From Tenrec ecaudatus (taxonomy: Eukaryota; Chordata; Mammalia; Afrosoricida; Tenrecidae): 64,000 nucleotides of DNA. The stretch lies in the NCBI RefSeq assembly GCF_050624435.1, contig NC_134546.1, forward strand, positions 12,981,001-13,045,000, read 5' to 3'. Positions 48,077 to 59,009 of the stretch are shown piece after piece. The notes beneath the pieces were generated by a model. The model ran no database searches. It was given only the letters and a program-made list of their open reading frames with translations, and was not told the origin of the DNA. Both the position numbers and the translations under genes were made by a program. Within the stretch, counting starts at the first letter, position 1, and every line of letters starts with the position of its first letter.

Positions 48077-49104
48077 ACATCCTTTAGTCTAAATTGATTC
48101 TTGGAAACGTAAATCTTGCCTTGGACCAAGGTATGTACACAGCCCTACCTCAAAGTAAGCAGATACAGTGCCGGGCCATCCCAATGTCACCAGCTACACA
48201 AGCCCAGTCAAGATCGCAGCTTGGAAAAGTCGCCCTGTCTGAGACCCAGCGAGATGCGTTCTTCAATACGCGAGCCACTCCAGGGAGTTTTTAGTAAAAT
48301 ATGTACTTGTATTTTCTTTCCCTTCAGAATACTGCTCTCCATCGTTATCTGGGGCTTTTCCCCCAAAGGATTTTTAAAACCTGCTTATTGAAATCGTAGA
48401 CCTTTTTGCAGGTTCTAAGACGCCATGTCCTTTAGAGATACAGGCAGTATCAATTGGGTCCCAGGCAGACCTGTGATCGAAACAGAAGTTCTGAAGTGCG
48501 GAACAATGTCACCTAACTCAACGTGAAAGGCTAGAGACCTCTTACACAAGCACAATTAGCTGAACCCCTGACCTTTCGTGCTGAAATTAGTGCGCATTTT
48601 CATTTTCCATGTGCAATCACTTACTGTCCCTCCTTTCCTGCTATTAATGTTTCAAGAAGCAAGGACATTTAAAAGAAAGAGGGGGCGGGGGTGGGGGGAG
48701 GGCGAGGGGGAGCCCCTCTGCTAATTCGAGGCTGAGAATCCAGCTTGCTGTACTTGGCAGAAGTAGCCTCCGAACGACAGCTGCCTGTCAATAACTCAGA
48801 TTCCCAGGAAGGAGGGAGCCGGTCACTGGGCCTCTGTGCACATCCTCCTTGTCAGTGTCGTGTGTGTTTCAGGGCAGAGTTATTTGTCAGCTCTCTAAAA
48901 GCCAGGGCCCTCTGACAGAGAAAGCTGGGTAGGGAGGTGTTGGGGGAGGCCCTGTTGAACCCTTCCCATTCCTTTGAGAGGTAGCCTGCCGCTTATGAGG
49001 ACTCTTAAAACCCCAGCTGATGAGTTACTGCCCGGCGTGCAAACAAGGCAAGAGCTGGACAAGCGCCTGGTTTGTCCCCAAGCGTCCTGTTTCTGATTAG
49101 ATGA
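48077..49104. other. Unique sequence with a G-rich tract
   Basis: No gene or interspersed repeat recognised. A strong quadruplex-type run lies at 48681-48710, with five G runs of three or more. Confidence 0.45.
48681..48710 (+). repeat. G-quadruplex-prone tract
   Basis: G runs of 5, 5, 6, 3 and 5 are separated by one to three bases. The flanks carry no visible core promoter. Confidence 0.7.
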
Positions 49105-49293
49105 ACTCTCCGATCTCGCGGCCATTGAGTCAATGCTGACTCCCACCAACGCCCCTGTGGGTTTCTGAGACTGGAGCTGCTTATGAGAATAGAAAGCTCA
49201 GTCTTTCTGCAGCGGAGCTGCCTAGGGGTTTCGAACTGCCGACCAAGCGGATCGCAGCCCTGTGGTGTAACCACTGTACGATGAGGAGAGCAT
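49105..49293 (-). repeat. AfroSINE copy, reverse
   Basis: 'gcggccattgagtcaatgct' through 'tttctgagactggagctgct' to 'gtaaccactgtacgatgagg', a diverged head complement. Confidence 0.85.
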
Positions 49294-50574
49294 TATAAGC
49301 TACTATCACTGCATCAGTTTGTTCCACTTTCTTACGCGGGAGAGAAAAATGGCCTTGTCCGTCCGCATAGCTCCTACCCAAAGATCAGGACACTGTTAAA
49401 TCGTCTGCGTCCCCATCACTATTGGGGTGGCATCACCTTCCTCTCTCTAGGCAGTGGGCACGCCTGTCGAAGTGGTTGCCTCTCACGGAGCAGCAGTTAG
49501 ATAGTCGCAGGCTGTGAAACTGTCAAGTCTCTCCGTGTAGACTGGAGGCGAATGATTCTGTTGAAGGGAAACATGCCCGTGGTCTCGATTTCAGAGTGAA
49601 GCAAGGAGGTGACACAGCCCCAGGGCAGTGCCCAGGTGGCTACGGGGGGGGGGGGGGGAGGGGAGTGGGAAGGAGGCTGTTTTCTGGCTTCTCTGACATC
49701 CAATGACTCTAATTTCACCAGGGAAGTGTTAACGGGACTTGAATTTGGTCGTGGCTGAGGTGGGAGGACCTCTTCGGAAGCTCAGCCCCATAGCTTAGCC
49801 TGTGTATCACTCCCCCACCCCCTCTCTGTGCCTGAGGTCACCAGCCCCTCCTTCCTTCTCAGCTGGGCTAAGGAAGATGGGGGCTGGCGATTAGAATAGC
49901 TACCTAATCGCAGGCAGAGTAAAAGAAAAATCTAAGGGTGGGGGTCGGGGTGTCAATCTCTTTCTGCACCATCAGCGTCTCTTCCCATTACTGATGAGCA
50001 ATAGGTCAGCTCGGCTGCTAACCAAAACACTGACGCTTCCCACCCATCAGGGGCTCCCGCAGAGAATATACCTGGTGATCTTGTAGCTCAGGAGTGAGAG
50101 CTTAAATTTACAGCACTCGGTCTGCAGAAGCAGAAGTCGGTGGGTAAGAGTAGAAGTCCCAAATCCATTTGCAGGGTGCCTACATGGCTTACGCCTCCAT
50201 TGAATCCTCTCTGACCCTTGACCCGGCATGCCAATATTCCTGCTGTCAGCGTGCACTGGAAAGTGGATTAATGCAGATGTACTTAGGTTAAAATGTAAGA
50301 GCTTATCATTTCTTCTTCCTTTTGACCGGTTTTAAATTTGTTTTAGTTTTTAATATTTTCTGCTTTTCTATTAGGTTCTTCTGTTTGTTTTGTTTTTGTT
50401 TTTCGTGACATTGAGTTTTTTTTTGTTTTGTTTCTGATATGTTTTTCTGTATTTAAAGATGAGGAGAGAAAAATCTATAAAGACAGTAACTGAATCAGTA
50501 GTTTCTTAAGCTTATGGCAGGAGAGGTAGTAGGTGAAAAGAGGAGCTAATAACAATAACTACAAGAAAGAAGAT
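49294..50574. other. Unique sequence, no gene seen
   Basis: A poly-G run is at 49644-49658, and a T-rich gttttgttttt zone at 50330-50450. No repeat family or exon identified. Confidence 0.45.
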
Positions 50575-50692
50575 ATTTTTCAAAATTGATTGTGGTGATG
50601 ATTTCAGGACTTTTTAAAATATGATTAAACCAGTGAACTATATGATATGTGAATGGTATGCCAATAAAACTATTATTTTTTAAGTATAACCT
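50575..50692 (+). mobile_element. Old L1 3' end (L1M-type)
   Basis: 'ttgattgtggtgatgatttc' followed by 'gatatgtgaatggtatgcca' and 'ataaaactattattttttaa' is the standard end of ancient L1 3' UTRs, including the polyadenylation signal. Confidence 0.75.
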
Positions 50693-50794
50693 ATGAGAAA
50701 AAGAAAAACATTTTAGCCTAGAGCCTGCACCCTGACTTTGTATTTTAGTGTCCTAAGCTATGAGAAAATGCTTTTCTGTATTTTTGTAAGTACA

Positions 50795-50882
50795 GCCTCA
50801 GAAATCTTATGGGGCAGTTCTGTCCTGACGCATGGGTCACTGTGAGCGGAATATCCCCAACAGCCGCAATAGCAGCTAAATA
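50795..50882 (+). repeat. AfroSINE 3' half fragment
   Basis: 'cagcctcagaaatcttatgg' then 'gcatgggtcactgtgagcgg'. The head is missing. Confidence 0.7.
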
Positions 50883-51049
50883 AGAGAATAAACCTTTGAG
50901 TCTTTCAACTCTGCAAGGAAAAACTAAGTCGAAGTGGGGAGAAAAAGTCTACAGAATCAAATGTTTTGCATAAGATTCTTCTGAAAGGAAGAGAGGGAAT
51001 TAAACCTTTTGTTTATTGTCAACATTTGCCAAGCTTTAAAACAGCCAGG

Positions 51050-51480
51050 GGTGGATATCAGAATCATAGACACAGGGGTCCATCCTAAAACTTTTGAATC
51101 CGTTGGGTCCTAGACGTGTGAATTTTAAAAAGTTTCTGAAGTGATTTTGGCATATGACCCTGCGAGAACTGATATAAATCAGGAATTTTCAAAGCCAGCT
51201 GATCAATCCTAAGAATTGTGTGAGGGCTTGAAAAATATGGAGTCCTAGTCTCGACCCCATGCTGAGTTTATCAGAATCTTTTGGTGATACGATTCCAGAA
51301 TATGCGTTGCTGAAAACCTCACATGTGATCCTGATTATCAGCTAGAGTTGGAAAGAATTGCTTTATATTACACCCAAAAAGAAATCCAAACATTGGACCT
51401 AGAGCCCGGCTAAATAGGTACATGTGGGTCCAGGAATCTGTGCTGTAAGAAGCATCTGAGGTGATTTTGTTGTGAGAATG
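51050..51480 (-). mobile_element. MER5A/Charlie-like hAT remnants
   Basis: 'ctgagtttatcagaatcttt' and 'ggtccaggaatctgtgctgt' with 'gaagcatctgaggtgatttt' recall MER5A, an ancient eutherian hAT MITE. At least two overlapping degraded parts; orientation uncertain. Confidence 0.55.
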
Positions 51481-51514
51481 AGGATGAAGGAATTCCTGAG
51501 TGAAACAAATAATT

Positions 51515-51662
51515 AAGTTCTCAGCTGTTCACTAAAGGGTTGGCGGTTCAAGTCCACCCAGAGGCGTCTCAGAAGAAAGGACTGGTGGTCTACTTTGGAA
51601 ACCCTATTCATGGTTCTACCATCATGAGTTGGAATTGACTCATCGGCAGCAAGCTGATGGCT
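51515..51662 (+). repeat. AfroSINE subfamily 2 copy
   Basis: 'ctcagctgttcactaaaggg' then 'ttggcggttcaagtccaccc' and the tail 'atcatgagttggaattgact'. A (TTTC)n tract follows at 51663-51680. Confidence 0.8.
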
Positions 51663-52010
51663 TTCTTTCTTTCTTTCTGTTTATGAAAACTTGCTTATGA
51701 ACAGTGCAAAAATGTGGGGTCATGAACTTTAAACTTGTTCTGGAGCCTCTGTCTTCTTTTTCAATCTCTCTTCCTATGTAGTTCAAATTTCTATTTATAA
51801 GCATCACCTGGATGTGTGGCATTGTTTCAGAATTTAGAGTTCACAGCCTACTGATAGAGATAAACACTCAGGTCATGACAATAGACTGTAGCAAGTGTAT
51901 AAATAAACTGTGCATGTGTGCATTTACGTGATACATTATGCAACTGGAAGTAGTAACGAACTCAGCCTGATGGAGCTGGTGGCAGTTTCACAGAGCACAG
52001 TTAGGTCGAC

Positions 52011-52206
52011 CTTAAAAGTAAGACAGGATTTGAGTTACTCTAGAAGGTATATGTCTAAGCCAGCATTATATACTGAGCAAATAATCAGGGAGGCTGGACT
52101 AGAATGTGGCATTGGGATTAGAGGAAGGTTTATTTACAACCTGAAAGATGCACATGATACAACCTTGCTTGCTGAAAGTGAGGAGGACTTGAAGCATTTG
52201 CTGATG
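52011..52206 (+). mobile_element. BovB/RTE reverse transcriptase fragment
   Basis: A short but clean piece with 'EQIIREAGLE', then 'HDTTLLAESEEDLKHLL', where the catalytic YADDT is mutated to AHDTT. It is fused at its right end to an LTR-like element through a shared 'gaggactt'. No intact enzyme. Confidence 0.85.
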
Positions 52207-52384
52207 AGGACTTTATAGATTGGTATCAGACATATGGGCTAACATTGGACTTATGGACTTGATCTGGACTGGGCTAGGATGTTTTTCTCAATATTCAATT
52301 GCTCTTATATATAAACTGCTTTCTTATATACATATGAGTGTCTATGAATTTGTTTCTCTACTCTACCCAGACAAACACATTATA
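52207..52384 (+). mobile_element. 3' part of an LTR-like element
   Basis: 'ggactttatagattggtatc', 'acatatgggctaacattgga', ending 'ctctacccagacaaacaca'. The 5' two thirds are absent; the sequence joins BovB directly. Confidence 0.7.
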
Positions 52385-52439
52385 CAAAGTGTGCCTACAC
52401 TTTAAATAGTTGTGGATTGCCCATTGCAGGGACAGTTTT

Positions 52440-52838
52440 CAGAAAATCTGTAACTGGTCCGAATCTTTTGGATGAGTGAAGGACATCACCTATGCAGCAG
52501 GGAACCCTCCTGATTATGGAGGAAAAACTACATGAAGGAGCATGACATACCTATCCTTCCCTTCCATTGCCTGCCCGGTTCCCCAAGAAGACCTCGTCAC
52601 ATTTGATTATACACTACGTACGGATGAAAGCAATCCGAGAGGTTTGAAGAGAAACTGAACTGCTTGAAAGTTATAATCCACAAAATCAGTTTGAAGATCC
52701 CTATTATGTGAATGACTCCGACTTTGAGATTGTGTACCGGCAAGGCATTTTGGGGGGAGCAGGCACAGTAAAGTTGCATCCGTTCATTGCTAAAGGTCAA
52801 TTGTAATGAACACCATCACAGGGATGCTCCACGTCTTT
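52440..52838 (+). pseudogene. Possible decayed coding sequence, unidentified
   Basis: The frame ending at the TAA near 52805 reads well for about 45 codons after a single stop, including 'ESYNPQNQFEDPYYVNDSDF' and then 'EIVYRQGILGG'. An upstream stretch in the same frame reads 'PKKTSSHLIIHYVRMKAIRE'. The composition is protein-like (few stops, mixed residues, no simple repeats) and matches none of the repeats here. It lacks introns and an initiating ATG, and the 5' part has stops and frameshifts. I suspect a processed pseudogene, or an old exon relic, of a gene I do not recognise. The following sequence is split by an L1 at 52839-53514, so any 3' UTR would resume near 53529. Confidence 0.35.
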
Positions 52839-53514
52839 CTTTCTTTCTTTTTTTTTTAAATCATTTTACTGGGAGCGCATGCAATTCTTATCACAATCCG
52901 TACATACGTCCATTGTGTCGAGCACATTTGTACATTTGTTGTCCTCATCATTTTCAAAACATTTGCTTTCTACTTGAGCCTTTAATATCAGCTCTGCATT
53001 TCCCCCCTCCCCCCTAATCCCCCCTCTCTCATGAAGCCTAGATAATTTATAAATTATTATTTTGACATATCTTGCACTGTCCGATATCTCCCTTCACCCA
53101 CTTTTCTGTTGTCCATCCCCCCAGGGAGGAGGTTATATGTAGATCCTTGTATCAGTTACACCTTTCCACTTGACCCTCCCTCCACCCTCCCGGTATCGCC
53201 ACTCTCGCCACTGGTCCTGAAGGGATCATCCACCCTGGATTCCCTGTATTTCCAGTTCCTATCTATACCAGTGTACAGCCTCTGGTCTAGCCAGATTTGT
53301 AAGGTAGAATTGGGATCATGATAGTGGGGTGGGGGGTGGGGAGGAAGCATTTAGGAACTAGAGGAAAGTTGTATGTTTCATCGTTGCTATATTGCACCCT
53401 GACTGGCTCATCTCCTCCCTGCGACCCTTCTGTAAGGGGATGTCCAGTTGCCTACAGATGGGCTTTGGGTCTCCACTCTTCAGTCCCCCTCATTCACATT
53501 GATATGATTTTTTG
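52839..53514 (-). mobile_element. L1 3' UTR, reverse, 5'-truncated
   Basis: T-rich start, then 'aaatcattttactgggagcg', and the usual reverse 3' UTR with C-rich runs. Flanks 'tgctccacgtcttt' (52825-52838) and 'tgctccacatcttt' (53515-53528) form a 14-base target duplication. No ORF2. Confidence 0.85.
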
Positions 53515-53528
53515 TGCTCCACATCTTT

Positions 53529-54556
53529 TAGTCAGCAATGTGCAAAAACGTCGTTGTGCTCCATAGCTTGAGGTTGCAACAATTTCTTCAGTTGAATTAC
53601 TATGTCTTACCTTAAAAATAATTGTTGATGGAAATCGGTTGTGATTGGCAGAAAAAGAAATGGAAAGTTCTGTTTCAGTGTATGGGGTACATTGCATGTT
53701 CCTCAACAAACTGATTCTCCCACGTTTCTCTCATGGCAAATTAAATAATAGAACAGCAAAGTACAAAAGTTTGTGTGCTTCAAAACAAAGTCATTGTTCA
53801 GTGTTTGCCATGTACTATTCTAAGGACTAATATTCCTTTGATATGCTTGATGTGATGTTAATAACAAGAAGCAAAACATCACTTGAAGGTCGTGGCCACA
53901 TTGAAGCCCCTTGAGGCTTATAGATAGCATACTCTGCTTCTCTAGGAAGTGAAGTGGATGAGTGGAGGGTGGACAAGTGTCCTCTGCTGACCGATCCTGC
54001 CTCTCAGCTTTTCATCCCCTTTTATTGAAGAACAGCCCCAGCCATAGGAACGCATTATCTAGATGAGAAGACATATTTTAATTTACACAGACTCATAGAA
54101 CACACTTACATCCTAAAACAATTTTTAAAAGATGTGTGAAATTAATCTGTAGCACCTTTCCTACTGACTTTTGTCTAGCTTATTTCATAAGCAAGTCGGT
54201 TTTTTGTTCCTTGGTGAACAACTTTGCCTCTGAAACTTTCATTGTGATGAAAGACGCTACATGCTGTTCAGTCGCATGGTCAATTGGAAGAACATGTCTT
54301 TTTTTAATGCACATCAAACCCACATGTCAAATATAGGCATAGACAAAATTATTATGATGTTGGAAGAAGAGACTCAAAGTCTTGAAATAGTTACATATTA
54401 ATAAGTATTCCTGTACTCGTATTTAATCAATGTGTCGATTATAGTCTTTTGATATAACTGTAAACTCATTCATTTAAATACATACCAAAAATATTATTTC
54501 CATAATAAACTGGGGAGTATAAATTATAACTAAAATAATAATAATGAAGTCTAGAG
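53529..54556. other. Unique sequence, possible pseudogene 3' continuation
   Basis: The AT-rich segment 53529-53830 continues the pre-L1 sequence and could be a 3' UTR of the unidentified relic. Nothing else is recognised. Confidence 0.35.
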
Positions 54557-54746
54557 CAGTGGTTCTCAACCTGTGGGTCGCGACCCCTTTGGGGGTGGAA
54601 TGACCCTTTCACAAGGGTCGCCCAATTCATAACTAGCGAAATTACAGTTATGAAGTAGCAACAAAAATAATTGTATGGTTGGGGGTCACGACAACATGAG
54701 GAACATTATTAAAGAGTCTCGGCATTAGGAAGGTTGAGAACCACTG
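54557..54746 (+). mobile_element. SPIN-like hAT MITE
   Basis: 190 bases, left end 'cagtggttctcaacctgtgg', right complement 'cagtggttctcaaccttcct'. The interior 'ggaatgaccctttcacaagg' and 'cagttatgaagtagcaacaa' are typical of non-autonomous SPIN elements. Octamers GTCTAGAG and CACTAGAA flank it, sharing CTAGA, compatible with a decayed 8-base hAT duplication. Opposite orientation to 34976-35174. Confidence 0.9.
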
Positions 54747-54859
54747 CACTAGAAAGAGGCAGATCAAAACAGCAATGAGATATTTGCTCACCCTGGAAAT
54801 AGTAGTAATGTTGTTGTTGTTGTTTTTATTTCTGGCTGGGGTATAAAGAGATTGGACCT

Positions 54860-55080
54860 CTCTGAAATACATTAATCACAAAAGGATAAACTTTGTATGA
54901 GATCAGTTGTCATAGAAACATAAAACAAAGTTTACATGCAGGGGGGGGGAAAGTCTTTGATGGTTACCATGGATTGAAGAAGGAGGGAGGGAAAATTATT
55001 TACTAAATAGAAAGCACTTGTTAATAATGGTGAGGGGAAAGGCAATATACAACTTGGGGGAAGCCAGAATAAATAAATAA
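54860..55080 (+). mobile_element. L1 3' UTR fragment, forward
   Basis: 'gtatgagatcagttgtcata' followed by 'gatggttaccatggattgaa' and 'aatagaaagcacttgtt' matches mid-age L1 3' UTR sequence; ends in an A-rich aaataaataag run. Confidence 0.65.
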
Positions 55081-55454
55081 GTAAAAAGAAAAGAAATACA
55101 TGAAACACAAAACCTCTCCGCACACTAGGAAGAGAAGAGAAATGTCTCATCTTGATAAGGGATGCAACAAGCCTGCAGTTAACATCAGATACAATACTGA
55201 AAGACTGAATGCTTTTCCCCAAGATGAAGAATTAGACAAGGATGTTCACCACATGTACTCCACCTGGGAATGGTGGATCTAGCCAGTGCAATAAGGCAAT
55301 AAAAATATATAAAAGTCATCTCAAGCAGAAGAGAAGCAAAATTGCATGTTCACAATTACCTTTGCAGGTGATCTCTGTGATCTAGTAAAACTAGAAATAA
55401 TAGTCAAGTTTGACCCAGTCCCATTAGCATTACTACCAGGCATCCCATGAACAG

Positions 55455-55662
55455 TGTTGCTGCTCTTAGTTACAGACAAGTCAACATGCAATTCCTGGAG
55501 ATGTCATCTGACAAAGAAGAACTGCTCCACTGGGGCTTCTAATACCTTGACAGGAGCAAACCATCAGATCTTTCTCTTACCACACAACTGCACAAAATTG
55601 AAACATCAGCTTTCCAGTAAGCAAGCTGCTTAAGCACTGCACCACCAGGTTCCTGCTACTAA
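55455..55662 (-). repeat. AfroSINE copy, reverse, inside L1
   Basis: 'cttagttacagacaagtcaa', then 'gacaaagaagaactgctcca', head complement 'gcactgcaccaccaggttcc'. Confidence 0.75.
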
Positions 55663-57351
55663 CACTTCTGTAAAAAAACTGAAATGTACTGCTACCTACT
55701 GACAGCAAGTAATCAGAAATTGACATTTAAATATGTATATTGACAATATACATAAGTACAGGACTTCTCGTTTCATCTCCAACATAGAAAGAGATTGGAA
55801 TCATCATGCCTATCCTGAGAAAACTCACACAAAAAAAAGCTGGAACAATTGAACATCAACAGCTTTTCCTGGACCCATCAGAGATGTGAGATGAAATGCC
55901 ACCTCAATCTGGAGAAATATTGAAATACAGAGACATCTGATATCAGCTTACCTGGAACAAAAGTTAGCAGAACCACTAATGAACAATAACAAATATTAAT
56001 CTTGATTGATTCCTCCAGACTGAGTGTACATTAGTGTGAGAATGAGAAATTCTGAGGACCACAGTCCTAAGAGGGACCCCACGAATGTGTGGGTTTTATT
56101 CCTAGGAATTCTGCCAGGTTCTTAGAGTGAAGATCCAAGCAGGAAAGAGGGGGAACGTATCCACTTAGAAAAACACTCAGAATATTGTTCATTGATAAAT
56201 TGATCAATGGGAAAGACTATCAAAAATATAACTGAGCTAGGACACTCACTCAACTCCATGCTGCTATACATTTTCTATCTCATGTAAGAGTGAACGAGGG
56301 GGGCGCAGGGTAAAAAAAACCAAACACTTGTAAAGATCATGGTCCAGGGACACAAGCCCACTAAAAGAGTAAGATTTAAGAATCTCATGATTGCTGCTGG
56401 CAAAACTGGTTATCTATTTTCAGGAAAAATTAACCGGACCCATACCTCTCACAGTAAGCAAACATAAACTCAAGATGGATCAAAGGCCAATCTGTAAAAC
56501 ACAAAACCATAAAGCTCATCAATGAAAAACTAGGGCAAGCTTAGAGACTCAAATACATAGCATACATGTATTCATTTTGAACATTGAAAAACAGAAAAAG
56601 AGCGGAAGACAAACTAGTTGACTAAAAAGTCCTACAAATTCAGCACTGACATGCATCAAAAGATTTGACCAAGAGAGTAAAAACAGAACCCATGAGCCAA
56701 GGAGGGAAATTGACAATAGCCTATCAGACAAGGGACTGATCTCTAAATATAATGCCAACAAGCAAAACACAAATAATGCGACTGAAACCTGGGCAGAGAG
56801 CATGCACAGACACTGCACCGAGGATGACCATCAAGTGACCAACAACATATGAAGAAGTGCTTGGGATGGTTAGCCATTAATAATATTATCAGAGATATCA
56901 TTCAGCGCAACAATGAGATGACGTTTCACACCAGCTGTAATTAGGTGGGAAACCAGCAGAATTTGGGGGGGGGGGTAAACAACAAATATGGGCTAGGGTG
57001 CAGAAGGAGTGGAGCCCTCTGCTGAGCCTGTACACTGAGCCAACCGCTGTGGACAGCACTATCTCATTGTCTCCAAAAGCATATACCCCCCCCCCCACTT
57101 AGTATGTCCTAGAGAAATAAGCGTTTTGACAGAAATGGATATCTACACCACTGTGTTCATCACAGCATATTCACAGTAGCAAAACAAACGGGGAAAACCA
57201 AAACACCCAGGTGTGGGAGACTGGACAAACTCGGGTACGTACCCAGAGAGGACGACAGTGCAGTTCTGAAGATTAATGATGGATCTGTGGAACACCTCAC
57301 AGCATGGATGAACCTGGAGGAGACGATGCTGAGTGAAACTATAATGTGGAC

Positions 57352-57855
57352 TGTGGTACTGACACAATTTCATGTCAACTTGATAAAAGATGAAGGGGTG
57401 GAGTCTAGCCTGTCAATCAGGTGGCAGCGTGATGATGCCCCCTCCTTGTGGGCGAGGCCTTCTCATGAAGATTCTGGGAAGTTCCGTCCCTCTGCCACGG
57501 CCTGCCCCCCCCCCTTCTCTCTCTCTGTCCTTCACATCCCTGTTGACTACCCAAATGGGCCACATTGATGACAGTCAGAGCCCTGCAGACGCATCCACTG
57601 CCATTGGATCCACAGAACTTTACACCCACCGGCCTGTGATCTTCCTGCATTTGGCATCATTGCAGTGCTGCCTGACTCTTAAGAGGAATTCATGGGCTAC
57701 TATTGGACTTATGGGCTAATATCAAACTTATGGACTTGATCTGGACTAGGCTGGGATGTTTTATTGATGCATAATTACTTCTGGACATAAAGTTCTCTCT
57801 TACACATATACGAATGTCAATGAATTTGTTTCTCTCATCAACCTGGCCTAACACA
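57352..57855 (+). mobile_element. LTR-like TG...CA element with perfect TSD
   Basis: 504 bases from 'tgtggtactgacacaatttc' to 'atcaacctggcctaacaca'. A perfect pentamer TGGAC flanks it (57347-57351 and 57856-57860), and removing it restores continuous L1 sequence. Contains 'gaaggggtggagtctagcct' and 'ggccttctcatgaagattct', shared with 8507 and 59507. No coding potential. Confidence 0.8.
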
Positions 57856-57974
57856 TGGACAATATTGTATGAGATCACTATTGTAAAAAGGAAAGGTTTT
57901 CACACTAAAAGAAATATTCTTTGACAGTTACCAGAGGTGGACACAGGAGGGCGGAGGGAAGTCATGGACTAGAG

Positions 57975-58155
57975 CAGTGTTTCTTAAGTGGGCAATCCCA
58001 CCCCCTGGGAGGAGCCAGAACAATCCAGGAGAGCTGCAGTATTCTAAATTATGGGCTATAGTATGCACATTTTTAATTTCAGGGGGAGGCTCTGAGTAAT
58101 TTTAAATTTTTTTTCTGACACAAGTTAGGTGAGTCAACTAAGTTGGGAACCTATG
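57975..58155. mobile_element. hAT-like MITE, third family
   Basis: 181 bases with imperfect terminal inverted repeats: left 'cagtgtttcttaagtg', right complement 'cataggttcccaactt'. Inside are 'ccaccccctgggaggagcca' and a ttttttttctgaca segment. Octamers GACTAGAG (57967-57974) and GGCTAGAG (58156-58163) flank it, an 8-base duplication with one mismatch, as expected for hAT. Family name not assigned. Confidence 0.75.
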
Positions 58156-58389
58156 GGCTAGAGGGTAGATAACTGTGGATTTGGGTGCAGGCAAAGGCAA
58201 TTGTCAATAAGAGGGAGTTAGGAAAACTAACAGAGGCAGGGGACGACCCTGGGAGGTTAGCACGTGTTAACGGCAACCAAGGTGAACACACTGCTCCATG
58301 CACAATCCTGCCACAGCACTGCTCTCTGAGTAGAAGATTGGAAGACAGACATGCAGACTGAACAGATGTGGGGAGGGAGAGAGGGAGAT

Positions 58390-58390
<1 letters not shown>

Positions 58391-58426
<36 letters not shown>

Positions 58427-58442
58427 CACGCAAGCGCACGTG
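58391..58442 (+). repeat. (GT)n-(CG)n microsatellite
   Basis: About 15 gt units pass into cgcgcgcacgc, a purine-pyrimidine alternation. Confidence 0.95.
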
Positions 58443-58449
58443 TGTTCAT

Positions 58450-58566
58450 GGAACTTATATCTACAACAGTGTGAGCCATTTCTTGATAGAAATTTCTTTA
58501 TCCATACACATGCAAATTTCACTGGGTTTGCCTCTCTCGGAAATCCAGCCTATCCCAGCACATGTA
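58450..58566 (+). mobile_element. 3' part of an LTR-like/MITE-like element
   Basis: 'gtgagccatttcttgataga' to 'tgcctctctcggaaatccag' repeats the 3' end seen at 27825-27930. Confidence 0.5.
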
Positions 58567-59009
58567 TGTGTGTGCTTGTTTGACCGACAACCTGCGTATT
58601 TATTTTGCTGAAAATATATCCGTGAACGTAGTAGAGCACTGAGGTAATCCTTCTTAGACATCACCAAACAGCTTGAGGGAGTGGGCTTCTGGGCATGGAG
58701 AAGCAGGGACTCATGTTCACAACATAAATCGCGAAGACAGTCTTCTACATCCTGCTGAGTAGTGACGGGTGACTTAAAAGCTTGTGGGCAGCTATGTAAG
58801 GTGCAAATGTCTGTCTCTCTCCATCCTGAGAACACCAGAGTGGTGGACGTCAAATGGCACCGGTATACAATGAGTCCATGGTTAATTAATGGCGTATACA
58901 AACGTCAGCTCCACGTCCTGAGACCCGCTGAACTAGAGAGTACCGGGCTACACTGGAACAAACCCAAGTCCTAGGAGACACCAGGCTCACTGCTCCCTGT
59001 GCTTCTGTG

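Larger units (their letters stand above)
55090..57960 (+). mobile_element. L1 ORF2 and 3' UTR relic, broken
   Basis: Reading forward with many stops: a reverse transcriptase piece near 55190-55400 (tgaaagactgaatgcttttc, 'agccagtgcaataaggcaat', 'ctttgcaggtgatctctgtg', where the catalytic FADD is altered to FAGD). Then C-terminal ORF2 landmarks at 56400-56950 (gatggatcaaaggccaatct, 'caatgagatgacgtttcaca'), and the start of the 3' UTR (gcatggatgaacctggagga). It is interrupted by a SINE (55455-55660) and an LTR-like element (57352-57855), then resumes at 57861 with 'aatattgtatgagatcacta'. A stretch at 55730-56190 is not clearly L1. Confidence 0.75.
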
